This document shows, one piece after another, positions 24,798 through 32,851 of a stretch of DNA of 64,000 bases. The stretch is from assembly GCF_029239295.1 (NCBI RefSeq), contig NZ_JAQZBC010000011.1, positions 116,722 through 180,721 on the forward strand. Reading direction: 5' to 3'. Each line of letters opens with the position of its first letter. The first letter of the stretch is position 1. The stretch is from Sphingomonas sp. (GTDB lineage: Bacteria; Pseudomonadota; Alphaproteobacteria; Sphingomonadales; Sphingomonadaceae). Under the pieces are notes generated by a model. That model saw only the letters and a list, made by a program, of their open reading frames with translations. It was not told the origin of the DNA and did no database searches. Both the position numbers and the translations under genes were made by a program.

Positions 24798-26969
24798 ATG
24801 GCGAAACTGATCGTGGCGGCAGGGGTGGCAAGCGTGCTGCTGAGCCAGGCCGCCAGCGCGCAGGAAGCGGCGCCTGCCCCTTCCGCCGCAGAGGCCGCCG
24901 CGACCCCCGCCGAACGCGCCGCCGCGACGGATCGCGGGAACGCGACGAGCCCCGACGACGAGATCGTCATCGTTGCCGGCACGACCGGCACGAAGACCGA
25001 AACGCCGCTAATCGAGGTGCCCCAGCCGCTAACGATCATCGAATCGGACACCTATCTGTCGCAGGGCGCGATCAACATCAGCGACACGGTGAAATATGCC
25101 GCCGGCGTGCTCGCCAACCCTTATGGTCGCGACACCCGCGTCGACGGGTTCAACGTGCGCGGCATCAACGCGCTGCAATTCCGCGACGGCATGCGCGACA
25201 TCTTCTCTTATTACGCCAGCATCACGTCCGACCCTTACAATTTCTCGCGCGTGGAGATCCTTCGCGGCCCGGCATCGGTGCTGTTCGGCCAGGGATCGAT
25301 CGGCGGCCTCGTCAACCTGGTATCCAAGGTGCCGGAATTCCGCACCGGCGGCGAATTGAACCTGGTCTATGGCAGCTATGACCGAAAGGAAGTGCTGGGC
25401 GACGTCAACGTCGCGCTGACCGACACGCTGGCGGTGCGCGCGGTGGCGCGGGTGCGCGACGCGGACACCTATATCGATCATGTCCCCGACGATCGCGTGA
25501 TGTTCGCGCCCTCGATCCGCTGGCAGCCGACCGCGGCGACCGACATCATCCTGACCGGCCTGTACCAGCGCGACGAAACCGGTTCGACCTCGCAATTCCT
25601 GCCGATCGTCGGCACGTTCCGCCCCAATCCGTCCAATCCGGCCGCGCGGCTCGACCCCTATACGTTCGTCGGCAAGGCGGGGTGGGACCGCTACAATGGC
25701 CGTTCGCTGCAGGGCGGCGGGCAGCTGGTCCACCGGTTCTCCGACAATGTCCGGCTGAGCCTGAAAGCGCGCTACATCGACAGCGACCTCGAATATTTCA
25801 CCCATTATGCCGACAGCTACACCAATCCGACCGATCCCTTTTCGGTCTATGGCACCAACGGGCGCCTGATCGGCCTGACCGCCGACGCCAGCGACGCGCG
25901 GATGAACGTGTTCTCCACCGACAACAATCTGCAGTTCACGTTCAACACCGGCGCCAATATCGAGCACACGCTGCTCGTCGGGCTGGACTATAGCTGGAAC
26001 AAGGTCGGCAAGCGCAGCGTGGTGACGACGCAAGAGGTCGTCGACCTGTATGACATCGATTATGATGCGCTGAAGACGTATGATCCGACCGGTCCGTTCA
26101 TCAATGAATCGCAGAAGCAGCTGGGCGTTTATGTGCAGGACCAGATCCGCCTGTTCGATCGTGTATCGGTGATCGTCGGCGCGCGGCGTGACCATGTCAC
26201 CAACTCATCGGGCCAGGAGGATAATGCCACCACGTTCCGCGCGGGAATCATCGGAGAGGTCGGCGCGGGCTTCTCGCCCTTCTTCAGCTATACCGAGAGC
26301 TTCCTGCCGATCGCGGGCCGGCTGAGCGGCCCGGGCGGCGTGCCGGGTAATCCGTACAAGCCGCAGACCGGGACGCAATATGAAGCCGGCGTGAAGTGGC
26401 AGCCGACCCCGGCCACACTCGTCACCGTCACCGGATTTCACATCAAGGAACGCAACCGCGTCCTGTATCTCGCCAACAACGCCACCACCCAGTCGGGCGA
26501 GCTGACCACCAAGGGCGTCGAATTCGAGGGGCGCCACACCCTGCCGGGCAATTTTGAGCTGCTGGTCAACTACGGCTACAGCGAGCTGGCGTCGGAAGTG
26601 AACACCAGCCTGGATTACATGCCGCGCCACACCGCGTCCGTGTGGTCGACCAAGACGTTCGGCACCACCGATGGCCCGCAGCTGCGGCTGGGCGCGGGCG
26701 TCGTTTACAGCGGCGAGAGCAAGTCGACCGGGCCGATCGACCCTTATGGCCTGAACCCGGCGATCGCGCCCGGCACGCTCTACACCATCGTCACGCCGGG
26801 GCGCACGACGGTGGACGCGCTGGCGGAGGTCAGCTGGAACCAGTGGCGCCTCGCCGTCAACGCGACCAACCTGTTCGACGAACGCGCCTTTGCCTCCTGC
26901 CTGGCGCGCGGCGACTGTTTCATCGCCGCACCACGCAACGTCATGGCGACGCTGGGCTTCCGCTTCTGA
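24798..26969 (+). CDS. TonB-dependent siderophore receptor
   Basis: The 723-residue receptor has a signal peptide (residues 1-21, ending ASAQ) and an Ala-rich linker. DDEIVIVAG lies where a TonB box is expected, and the plug has VPQPLTIIESD, DGFNVRGINALQFRDGMRD and VEILRGPASVLFGQGSIGGLVNLVSK, the FhuA/FpvA-type blocks. The barrel ends NVMATLGFRF with the C-terminal Phe. Of the three TonB receptors here it is the only one with the classical siderophore-receptor plug. AAGGG precedes the ATG. A candidate Fur box and the divergent PepSY genes support a role in ferric-siderophore uptake; the siderophore cannot be named. Confidence 0.93.
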   Translation: MAKLIVAAGVASVLLSQAASAQEAAPAPSAAEAAATPAERAAATDRGNATSPDDEIVIVAGTTGTKTETPLIEVPQPLTIIESDTYLSQGAINISDTVKYAAGVLANPYGRDTRVDGFNVRGINALQFRDGMRDIFSYYASITSDPYNFSRVEILRGPASVLFGQGSIGGLVNLVSKVPEFRTGGELNLVYGSYDRKEVLGDVNVALTDTLAVRAVARVRDADTYIDHVPDDRVMFAPSIRWQPTAATDIILTGLYQRDETGSTSQFLPIVGTFRPNPSNPAARLDPYTFVGKAGWDRYNGRSLQGGGQLVHRFSDNVRLSLKARYIDSDLEYFTHYADSYTNPTDPFSVYGTNGRLIGLTADASDARMNVFSTDNNLQFTFNTGANIEHTLLVGLDYSWNKVGKRSVVTTQEVVDLYDIDYDALKTYDPTGPFINESQKQLGVYVQDQIRLFDRVSVIVGARRDHVTNSSGQEDNATTFRAGIIGEVGAGFSPFFSYTESFLPIAGRLSGPGGVPGNPYKPQTGTQYEAGVKWQPTPATLVTVTGFHIKERNRVLYLANNATTQSGELTTKGVEFEGRHTLPGNFELLVNYGYSELASEVNTSLDYMPRHTASVWSTKTFGTTDGPQLRLGAGVVYSGESKSTGPIDPYGLNPAIAPGTLYTIVTPGRTTVDALAEVSWNQWRLAVNATNLFDERAFASCLARGDCFIAAPRNVMATLGFRF

Positions 26970-26975
26970 TCGGCA

Positions 26976-27004
26976 GGGCGGCGCATCGGCGTGATGCGCC
27001 GCCC
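26976..27004 (+). terminator. Strong hairpin after the siderophore receptor
   Basis: GGGCGGCGCATC and GATGCGCCGCCC form a perfect twelve-base stem with a five-base loop, seven bases after the stop codon. Confidence 0.7.
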
Positions 27005-27099
27005 GATTAGGTACAGCTACGCATAGTTTCGTCGTCTCACTGGCGCGTATGCGGCCGTTGCCCGGAAGAGTTAATTCGGGCGCAACTGGGTGAGGCGAT

Positions 27100-27744
27100 A
27101 TGAGGTATCTGATTGCAGGCGCGCTTGCGTGCTTCCTCGCTGCGCCAGCTGTCGCGCAGACCGCGGGTCCGATCACCTCGGGCGGGCGTGTCGAGGCGCG
27201 CTTCGGCTGGGATCGAGGCGAGTTCAAGCAGGAAGTTCGCGACATCGACTTCCGGGTGAACGAGAAGAATGGAAAGAGCGGCGTCGTCTATGGCGTCGAG
27301 GCGGGGTATGATTACGTCACGGACAGCTCCGTGCTCGTCGGCGGCTACGTCGGGGTTGAAGGATCCAGCGTCAAGGATTGTGAAACCGCTCCAGATGGAG
27401 ATCGGGAATGCCTCAAGTTCGGACGCAATTTCACGGTGGGTGCCCGGGTCGGCTACGTCACCTCGAATGGCGTCGTTTATTTGAAGGGTGGTTATTCCAA
27501 CGGCCAGCTGAAGTTCACCGATGACGATCCGGCGTTTCCGGACATTCGCTTCCGTTTGAAGGACAATTACGGGGGCTTCCACCTGGGTGCGGGCGGCGAA
27601 GTGATGGTTACCAACAACGTCTACGGAAAGCTCGAATACGTCTTCACCAATTATTCGAGCGACAAGTTCGACGACGGCATCAGCTATGCCAAGTTTCGGC
27701 CGCAGCGGCACCAGATCGTTGCGGGTGTCGGCCTGCGGTTCTGA
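27100..27744 (+). CDS. Small outer-membrane beta-barrel protein (Opa/OmpX-like)
   Basis: The 214-residue protein has a signal peptide (MRYLIAGALACFLAAPAVAQ) and alternating beta strands such as GGRVEARFGWDRGEF, SGVVYGVEAGYDY, FTVGARVGYV and VVYLKGGYS. It ends HQIVAGVGLRF with the aromatic outer-membrane insertion signal. A single disulfide-capable pair (CETAPDGDREC) lies in one loop. This fits the PF13505 small barrel family, usually surface or structural proteins. It is monocistronic, between a terminator hairpin and a long palindrome. Function unknown. Confidence 0.85.
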   Translation: MRYLIAGALACFLAAPAVAQTAGPITSGGRVEARFGWDRGEFKQEVRDIDFRVNEKNGKSGVVYGVEAGYDYVTDSSVLVGGYVGVEGSSVKDCETAPDGDRECLKFGRNFTVGARVGYVTSNGVVYLKGGYSNGQLKFTDDDPAFPDIRFRLKDNYGGFHLGAGGEVMVTNNVYGKLEYVFTNYSSDKFDDGISYAKFRPQRHQIVAGVGLRF

Positions 27745-27757
27745 CACGATCCAAGCT

Positions 27758-27799
27758 GGCGTACCACGATATGAGGACATCTTCATAGCGTGGTACGCC
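27758..27799. repeat. 42-base near-complete palindrome
   Basis: Outer arms GGCGTACCACG (27758-27768) and CGTGGTACGCC (27789-27799) pair perfectly over 11 bases. After one mismatched pair the inner TATGAGGA/TCTTCATA pairs again with one G-T wobble and a two-base loop. It starts 14 bases after the beta-barrel stop, so it may be a terminator, but the long two-tier fold also resembles REP-like elements. Confidence 0.6.
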
Positions 27800-27948
27800 G
27801 GGTTCCTGGGGCCGCACTTTCATGCGGTTGCTCAGCGTGGACGCTGGCCTGGCAGTCCCGGGGGAGAAGCGGGCGATTGCCCTCCCCGGCCGCCGATTGT
27901 AGCAACGGGACCCGCCGCTCAATCGCTGCCTGATCGGAGCCGATCGCC

Positions 27949-28260
27949 ATGTCGTTGAGACTTCCGCAAGACCTGGGATCGTCCTTCTTCCCCGATCGGG
28001 CGAATGACGCTTTCAACCATGAGGTTCTCGCCGAGAAGGCCGCTTCATTGGGCCGCGCGGGGAAGAAACTCGCCGCGAAGCTCGCGCTGTTGAGCGAAGC
28101 AGCGGAGGGTGCCGACCGCGCGCCTTTGATCCAGGCAGCGGCCGATGCGGCGCACAGCTATTTCGTGCAGCGCGAACTGTGCGGGCTCTATTCCCACCAG
28201 GGCATCATCGACGACTATGGCATACCGCGCGAAGTATTGGCGCGAATGGGCGCGCGATAG
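27949..28260 (+). CDS. Conserved hypothetical protein (possibly DUF6665)
   Basis: This 103-residue soluble protein is largely helical with an Ala-rich central region. Distinctive segments are FFPDRANDAFNHEVLAEKAASLGRAG at the start and QRELCGLYSHQGIIDDYGIPREVLARMG at the end. The pattern recalls DUF6665, seen in alphaproteobacteria, but I am not certain. No signal peptide, membrane helix or catalytic motif is visible. CGGAG precedes the ATG. It reads in the same direction as the two DUF genes that follow. Confidence 0.7.
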   Translation: MSLRLPQDLGSSFFPDRANDAFNHEVLAEKAASLGRAGKKLAAKLALLSEAAEGADRAPLIQAAADAAHSYFVQRELCGLYSHQGIIDDYGIPREVLARMGAR

Positions 28261-28332
28261 GTACGCGAAAAGCATTCGACCTCCCTTCCACTGAGGCGGG
28301 ATTGTTAACCCCGCTACGCGCATCATCGACCC

Positions 28333-28836
28333 ATGATGACCGCGCTCGATCTTCCGCCCGATACTCTCGACGAGGCCGAGCGATCCTTTTGCGACACTAT
28401 TCGCCAGCATGGCTGGTTGCGGACTGCTGCATTGGCGGAGGAGGGGAAGCCCGGTTTCTCCTTCACCACGGGGTTCGGCGTAACGGCGCAGCAGCCTGAA
28501 CTGGTGATCTTCAGCACCGCGGATGATGTCGTCCATGACATCTTCTGGGCGCTGTATCGGCGTGCCAGCAGCGGTCTTGCGATGCCGGTCGGTCGCCGCA
28601 CCGCGGAGGTTTTCTCCAACCTGCCGGCGTACCTTTTCCCCGTCGCGCCCAGGAATTTCGCGGCCTATCTGGGCTGGAGCCGGTGGTTCTATCGCGGTGA
28701 TGGCTTTTCCTGCCTTCAGATCGTCTGGCCCGATCGGTCGGGCGTTTTCCCTTGGGAGGACGGGTTTGATCGCACGTTCGCGTCGGATCAGGTCGACCTG
28801 ACGGAGATGGGCTGGGCTGCCCATCGGGCAGATTGA
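28333..28836 (+). CDS. DUF4262 domain protein
   Basis: The 167-residue protein matches DUF4262: IRQHGWLRTAALAEEGKPGFSFTTGF near the start, PELVIFSTADDVVHDIFWAL in the middle, and QIVWPDRSGVFPWEDGF near the end. Its role is unknown. Its stop overlaps the start of the DUF695 gene (TGATG), so the two are made together. Two adjacent ATG codons (28333, 28336) could serve as start. Confidence 0.85.
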   Translation: MMTALDLPPDTLDEAERSFCDTIRQHGWLRTAALAEEGKPGFSFTTGFGVTAQQPELVIFSTADDVVHDIFWALYRRASSGLAMPVGRRTAEVFSNLPAYLFPVAPRNFAAYLGWSRWFYRGDGFSCLQIVWPDRSGVFPWEDGFDRTFASDQVDLTEMGWAAHRAD

Positions 28837-29306
28837 TGATGGGCGACGATTGGGACCATTATTTGTGCCGGCTGGGGGACGATCTCGGGTCCATCTACCT
28901 GAACCTTGGCCTGAGAACCGACGCGCCGATCGCGACGCATGCGGAGGTGACAATTGTGTCGGTGCCCTTGCTGCACCCGACCGACCGGGGAATGTCCGGC
29001 GACGCGGAGTTCGACACGCTGATCAGCCTTGAGGATGATCTGAGCGCCGCCGCCGCTGCGGAACAGAGCATCTATGCGGGACGGCTGACCGCGCGGGGCT
29101 CGCGCGTCTTCTATTTCTATACGGCGGATCCGGCTGCGCTGTCGGACGTGATCGGCGCCGCGATGGCGCGGCATGTGCCGTACCGCTTCACCATCACCGG
29201 CCACGCCGACGCCGAATGGTCGCTGTATCTGAATCTCCTGTTCCCCGGGCCGGACGCGCTTCAGCAGATCCGCGATCGACGGCGGAGCGCCGCGGCGGAA
29301 GAGTGA
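28836..29306 (+). CDS. DUF695 domain protein with RraB-like tail
   Basis: The 156-residue cytoplasmic protein has a DUF695-type N-terminal half (DWDHYLCRLGDDLGSIYLNL, SVPLLHPTDRGM). In the C-terminal half, RVFYFYTADP and DAEWSLYLNLLFPG recall the RraB ribonuclease-regulator fold often fused to DUF695. The ATG overlaps the DUF4262 stop. An in-frame second ATG at 28839 is equally possible. The function is not established; the pairing with DUF4262 may be meaningful. Confidence 0.75.
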   Translation: MMGDDWDHYLCRLGDDLGSIYLNLGLRTDAPIATHAEVTIVSVPLLHPTDRGMSGDAEFDTLISLEDDLSAAAAAEQSIYAGRLTARGSRVFYFYTADPAALSDVIGAAMARHVPYRFTITGHADAEWSLYLNLLFPGPDALQQIRDRRRSAAAEE

Positions 29307-29329
29307 TGAAGGTGGCCCGCTGCGCCCGC

Positions 29330-29663
29330 TCACTGCCGGAACAGGATGCCGACCCGGCCGACGAACCCGTCATAGCGGCGGGTCGGACGTTTGAGTTGTT
29401 GCGTGCATAGCCCGCCTCGCCGAACAGGCTGAAGCGTTCGTCCAGTCTCTTCTCCAAGCCGCCTGTCAGGCGCAGCTGCGTGTCCTTGCGCTTGTACGGA
29501 TACACCCCGGAGAACGGCGCCTTGTAATCGCGATGGACGAGGTAGAGGCGGCCGTAGGCCTCCAACCCCTCGCTGAGCGGGGTGCGCGCGGTCAGCAGCG
29601 TGCCATAGCCGTTGTAGCTGAAGCGCTCCGCATCCGCATTGGCGAAGAGCCCCAGCAGCGACG
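29330..29663 (-). pseudogene. Frameshifted C-terminal fragment of an outer-membrane beta-barrel protein
   Basis: On the minus strand the DNA encodes barrel strands: FSYNGYGTLLTARTPLSEGL, EAYGRLYLVHRDYK, TQLRLTGGLEKRLDERFSLFGEAGYARNNSNV. In a different frame it ends RYDGFVGRVGILFRQ and a stop. The change of frame near 29375-29395 and the absence of an N-terminal half show it is dead. It begins abruptly where the sqdB fragment stops, near 29663. The parent may have been an exopolysaccharide- or lipoprotein-related barrel; this cannot be decided. Confidence 0.7.
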
Positions 29664-29839
29664 CGGCGCGTATCGATCGACGCGATCGGCGTCAGGCTGC
29701 GCACGCCCATCTCGGCATCGATGCGGCGCCGCGACAGATTGTCGATGATCACGATCTCGTGACCGAGCGCGGATAGATGGAGCGCGGTGGGCCATCCGCA
29801 GAAGCCGTCGCCACCCAGAACGAAGATCTTTTTTGCCAT
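29664..29839 (-). pseudogene. sqdB: N-terminal fragment of UDP-sulfoquinovose synthase (sqdB)
   Basis: The first roughly 58 codons are intact: MAKKIFVLGGDGFCGWPTAL, then ALGHEIVIIDNLSRRRID and EMGVRSLTPIASI. They carry the GGDGFCGW nucleotide-binding motif characteristic of SqdB, which makes the sulfolipid head-group donor. The sequence then switches to unrelated outer-membrane protein code, so about 85 percent of the gene is missing. The reading frame stays open through the fused region to 29330, but the joined peptide is nonsense. Confidence 0.8.
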
Positions 29840-30097
29840 GAAGCTGCCTCAGCCGCTTCCGACAAACCTTCGGAATGGAAGGCGTGTGCTGATCGGCGGT
29901 GATTCCCGGTATTCGGAATTGTACGCACGCAAAGGATCGGCGAGCCGCGCCCCGGCCCTGAAACCTGCTGCGCCCCGGCTGCCCCCGCAAGCCGGCGAAT
30001 GGCGCGGCCCTAGGGAGGTTTACTGACTGCGCGGACTGGTAAAAGCGCAGAATACCCAGCGGTCGAAGAAGGTTCGGCTGATGGGACAACGACAAAA

Positions 30098-32851
30098 ATG
30101 TCGGATGATGTCGCAGGGAAAAAAGCGGGTGCGGATCGGGCGCTTTGGACGAGCACGATCGCCTTTACCGTCTGTTTCGCGGTGTGGACGATCTTCTCGA
30201 TCGTCGGCCTTGGCGTCAAAGACGAACTGGGGCTGACCGAGACCCAGTTCGGCCTGTTGACCGGGACCCCTATCCTAACCGGATCGCTGGTGCGCGTGTT
30301 CCTGGGCGTCTGGTCCGATCAGATCGGCGGTCGGCGGGTGTTCGCCGCCGTCATGGTGCTGTCGGGCATCGCCACGTTCCTGATGTCCTATGCGCACACC
30401 TATCCCCAGCTGCTGCTCGCGGCGCTGGGCGTCGGGCTGGCTGGCGGCTCCTTCTCGGTCGGCGTGGCCTATGTCTCCAAATTCTACCCCGCCGAGCGTC
30501 AGGGCACCGCGCTCGGCATTTTCGGCGCAGGCAACATTGGCGCGGCAGTGACCAAGTTCTTCGCGCCGTTCGTGATGGTCGCGATGGGTTGGGAGATGGT
30601 GGCGCAGATCTGGGCCGCGGCGATCATCCTGATGGGGGTGATCTTCCTGTTCGTGACGCCGGAGGATCCTGACCAGCACGCGCGCCAGCGCGGCGGCCAG
30701 AAGGCCGAGAGCATGGTGAGCCAGCTGAAGGTGCTGCGCAACGTTCAGGTGTGGCGTTTCTCGCTTTACTACTTCTTCGTCTTCGGCGGCTTCGTGGCGC
30801 TGGCCATGTGGCTGCCGCGGTATCTGATCGGGGTGTACAGCCTCGACATCCGCACCGCGGGGATGCTCGCCGCCTTTTACTCGGTACCGGCCAGCCTGTT
30901 CCGCATCTACGGCGGCACGCTGTCGGATCGCTACGGCGCGCGCAAGGTGATGTACGCCACCTTCATCGTATCGGTACTGTGCACGTTTCTGCTGTCGTAC
31001 CCGCCGACCACTTATGTCATCGACGGCGTCAACGGCCCGATCACGTTCAGCACCTCGATGGGGCTGGTGCCGTTCCTGATCGTCATCTTCCTACTCGGGT
31101 TCTTCATGAGCCTGGGGAAGGCAGCGGTCTACAAGCACATCCCGGTCTATTACCCGAACCATGTCGGCGCGGTCGGCGGGCTCGTCGGGATGATCGGCGG
31201 GCTGGGCGGCTTCATCCTGCCGCTCGCCTTTGGTGCGCTGAACGATCTGACCGGCATCTGGACGAGCTGCTTTGCGCTGCTGTTCCTGATCGTGCTGGTC
31301 TCGCTCCTCTGGATGCACGGCGCGATCCATCACATGGAACGCGAGGCGTCGGCGGCCGCCAACGTGCCGCAAAGCCCCGAGCTGCCCGAGTTTCGCGGCA
31401 TGGGCGATCCCGGCATGAAGCGCCCGCCGCTGCGCGCCGGGCCGATCGCCGAATGGCGGCCCGACGATCCGGAGTTCTGGCGGACGACAGGGCGCCCCGT
31501 TGCCCAGCGCAACCTGTGGATTTCGACCTACTGCCTGCTCTTGTCCTTCGCGGTGTGGATGGTGTGGAGCGTCGTCGTCGCGCGGCTGCCCAGCATCGGC
31601 TATGATTTCACCACCGACCAATTGTTCTGGCTGGCCGCGGTGCCGGGCATATCGGGCGCGACGCTGCGCATCTTCTACGCCTTCCTCGTCCCGATCTTCG
31701 GCGGGCGGCTGTGGACCACGCTGTCGACCGCCTCGCTGCTGATCCCCGCCTTCGGCATCGGCTATGCCGTGCAGAACCCGGGAACGCCGTTCTTCATCTT
31801 CCTGGTGCTGGCGCTGCTGTGCGGTTTCGGCGGCGGCAATTTCGCCTCATCGGTGGCGAACATCAGTTTCTTCTATCCCGCGTCGGAAAAGGGCCGCGCG
31901 CTGGCGATCAATTCCGGCATCGGCAATCTCGGCGTCAGCGTCATGCAGCTGGTGGTGCCGGTGGCGATCACCATGAGCCTGTTCGGCGCGCTCGGCGGCC
32001 AGGCGCAGGTGGCGAACGACGGCACGAGCCTGTGGCTGCAGAACGCCGGCTTCATCTGGATCCCGCCGGTGCTGATCGGGACCGTCGCCGCGTGGTTCGG
32101 GATGAACGACATCCTCAGCGCCAAATCCTCCTTCGCCGATCAGGCCACGATCTTCGGCCGGCGCGATACGTGGCTGATGTGCTGGCTCTACACCGGCACC
32201 TTCGGGACGTTCATCGGCATGTCGGCGGGCTTCCCGCTGCTGTCCAAGCTGGTCTTCCCGGAAGTGGACGCGCTCCACTACGCCTTCCTCGGCCCGCTGG
32301 TCGGCGCGCTGGCGCGGGCCGGCAGCGGCGGACTGTCCGACCGGATCGGCGGCGCGAAGGTCAGCTTCTGGGTGTTCATCGTCCAGGCGATCGCGATCAT
32401 CGGCATGATCTGGTCGCTCGACGCGCGCAGCTTCCCCGGCTTCTTCGGCATGGTGCTGCTGCTGTTCTTCGTCAGCGGCGTGGGCAATGCCTCCACCTTC
32501 CAGATGGTGCCCGGGATCATGCGCCGCGTGTTCGACGCGTCGCACGCCGAAATGCCCGAGGGTGAGCGCCGGCTGCATGCCGATCGCGAGTCCGCCGCGA
32601 TCGTCGGCTTCATCTCGGCGATCGCAGCCTACGGCGCCTTCTACATCCCCAAGGCCTATGGCTGGTCGATCAGCAGCAGCGGTTCGGCCGACGGCGCGCT
32701 GTGGGCCTTCTTCGTCTTCTACCTCAGCTGCGCGGCCCTGACCTGGGTCGCCTACAGCGGCCCGCGCGGCATCTTCGGATCGCGCCCCAGCCTCGCCACC
32801 CCACCCCAAGGCCCTGGCAAGCGCGACCAGACCAGCGGAGCTTATTCATGA
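30098..32851 (+). CDS. narK: Fused NarK-type nitrate/nitrite transporter (two MFS modules)
   Basis: The 917-residue protein holds two complete MFS units of about twelve helices. Module 1 (residues 15-415) has GLTETQFGLLTGTPILTGSLVR and SDQIGGRR; module 2 (residues 470-895) has TTDQLFWLAAVPGISGATLRI and GGGNFASSVANISFFYPASEKG. This matches the natural NarK1-NarK2 fusion described in Paracoccus and relatives, where one half imports nitrate by proton symport and the other exchanges nitrate for nitrite. Its stop overlaps the narG start (ATGA), making it the first gene of the nitrate-respiration operon. Confidence 0.95.
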   Translation: MSDDVAGKKAGADRALWTSTIAFTVCFAVWTIFSIVGLGVKDELGLTETQFGLLTGTPILTGSLVRVFLGVWSDQIGGRRVFAAVMVLSGIATFLMSYAHTYPQLLLAALGVGLAGGSFSVGVAYVSKFYPAERQGTALGIFGAGNIGAAVTKFFAPFVMVAMGWEMVAQIWAAAIILMGVIFLFVTPEDPDQHARQRGGQKAESMVSQLKVLRNVQVWRFSLYYFFVFGGFVALAMWLPRYLIGVYSLDIRTAGMLAAFYSVPASLFRIYGGTLSDRYGARKVMYATFIVSVLCTFLLSYPPTTYVIDGVNGPITFSTSMGLVPFLIVIFLLGFFMSLGKAAVYKHIPVYYPNHVGAVGGLVGMIGGLGGFILPLAFGALNDLTGIWTSCFALLFLIVLVSLLWMHGAIHHMEREASAAANVPQSPELPEFRGMGDPGMKRPPLRAGPIAEWRPDDPEFWRTTGRPVAQRNLWISTYCLLLSFAVWMVWSVVVARLPSIGYDFTTDQLFWLAAVPGISGATLRIFYAFLVPIFGGRLWTTLSTASLLIPAFGIGYAVQNPGTPFFIFLVLALLCGFGGGNFASSVANISFFYPASEKGRALAINSGIGNLGVSVMQLVVPVAITMSLFGALGGQAQVANDGTSLWLQNAGFIWIPPVLIGTVAAWFGMNDILSAKSSFADQATIFGRRDTWLMCWLYTGTFGTFIGMSAGFPLLSKLVFPEVDALHYAFLGPLVGALARAGSGGLSDRIGGAKVSFWVFIVQAIAIIGMIWSLDARSFPGFFGMVLLLFFVSGVGNASTFQMVPGIMRRVFDASHAEMPEGERRLHADRESAAIVGFISAIAAYGAFYIPKAYGWSISSSGSADGALWAFFVFYLSCAALTWVAYSGPRGIFGSRPSLATPPQGPGKRDQTSGAYS

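Noticed and set aside
29840..30095. Minus-strand coding extension upstream of the sqdB fragment
   Set aside because: The peptide is Arg/Pro-rich and resembles no protein; the sqdB start codon is clear at 29839.
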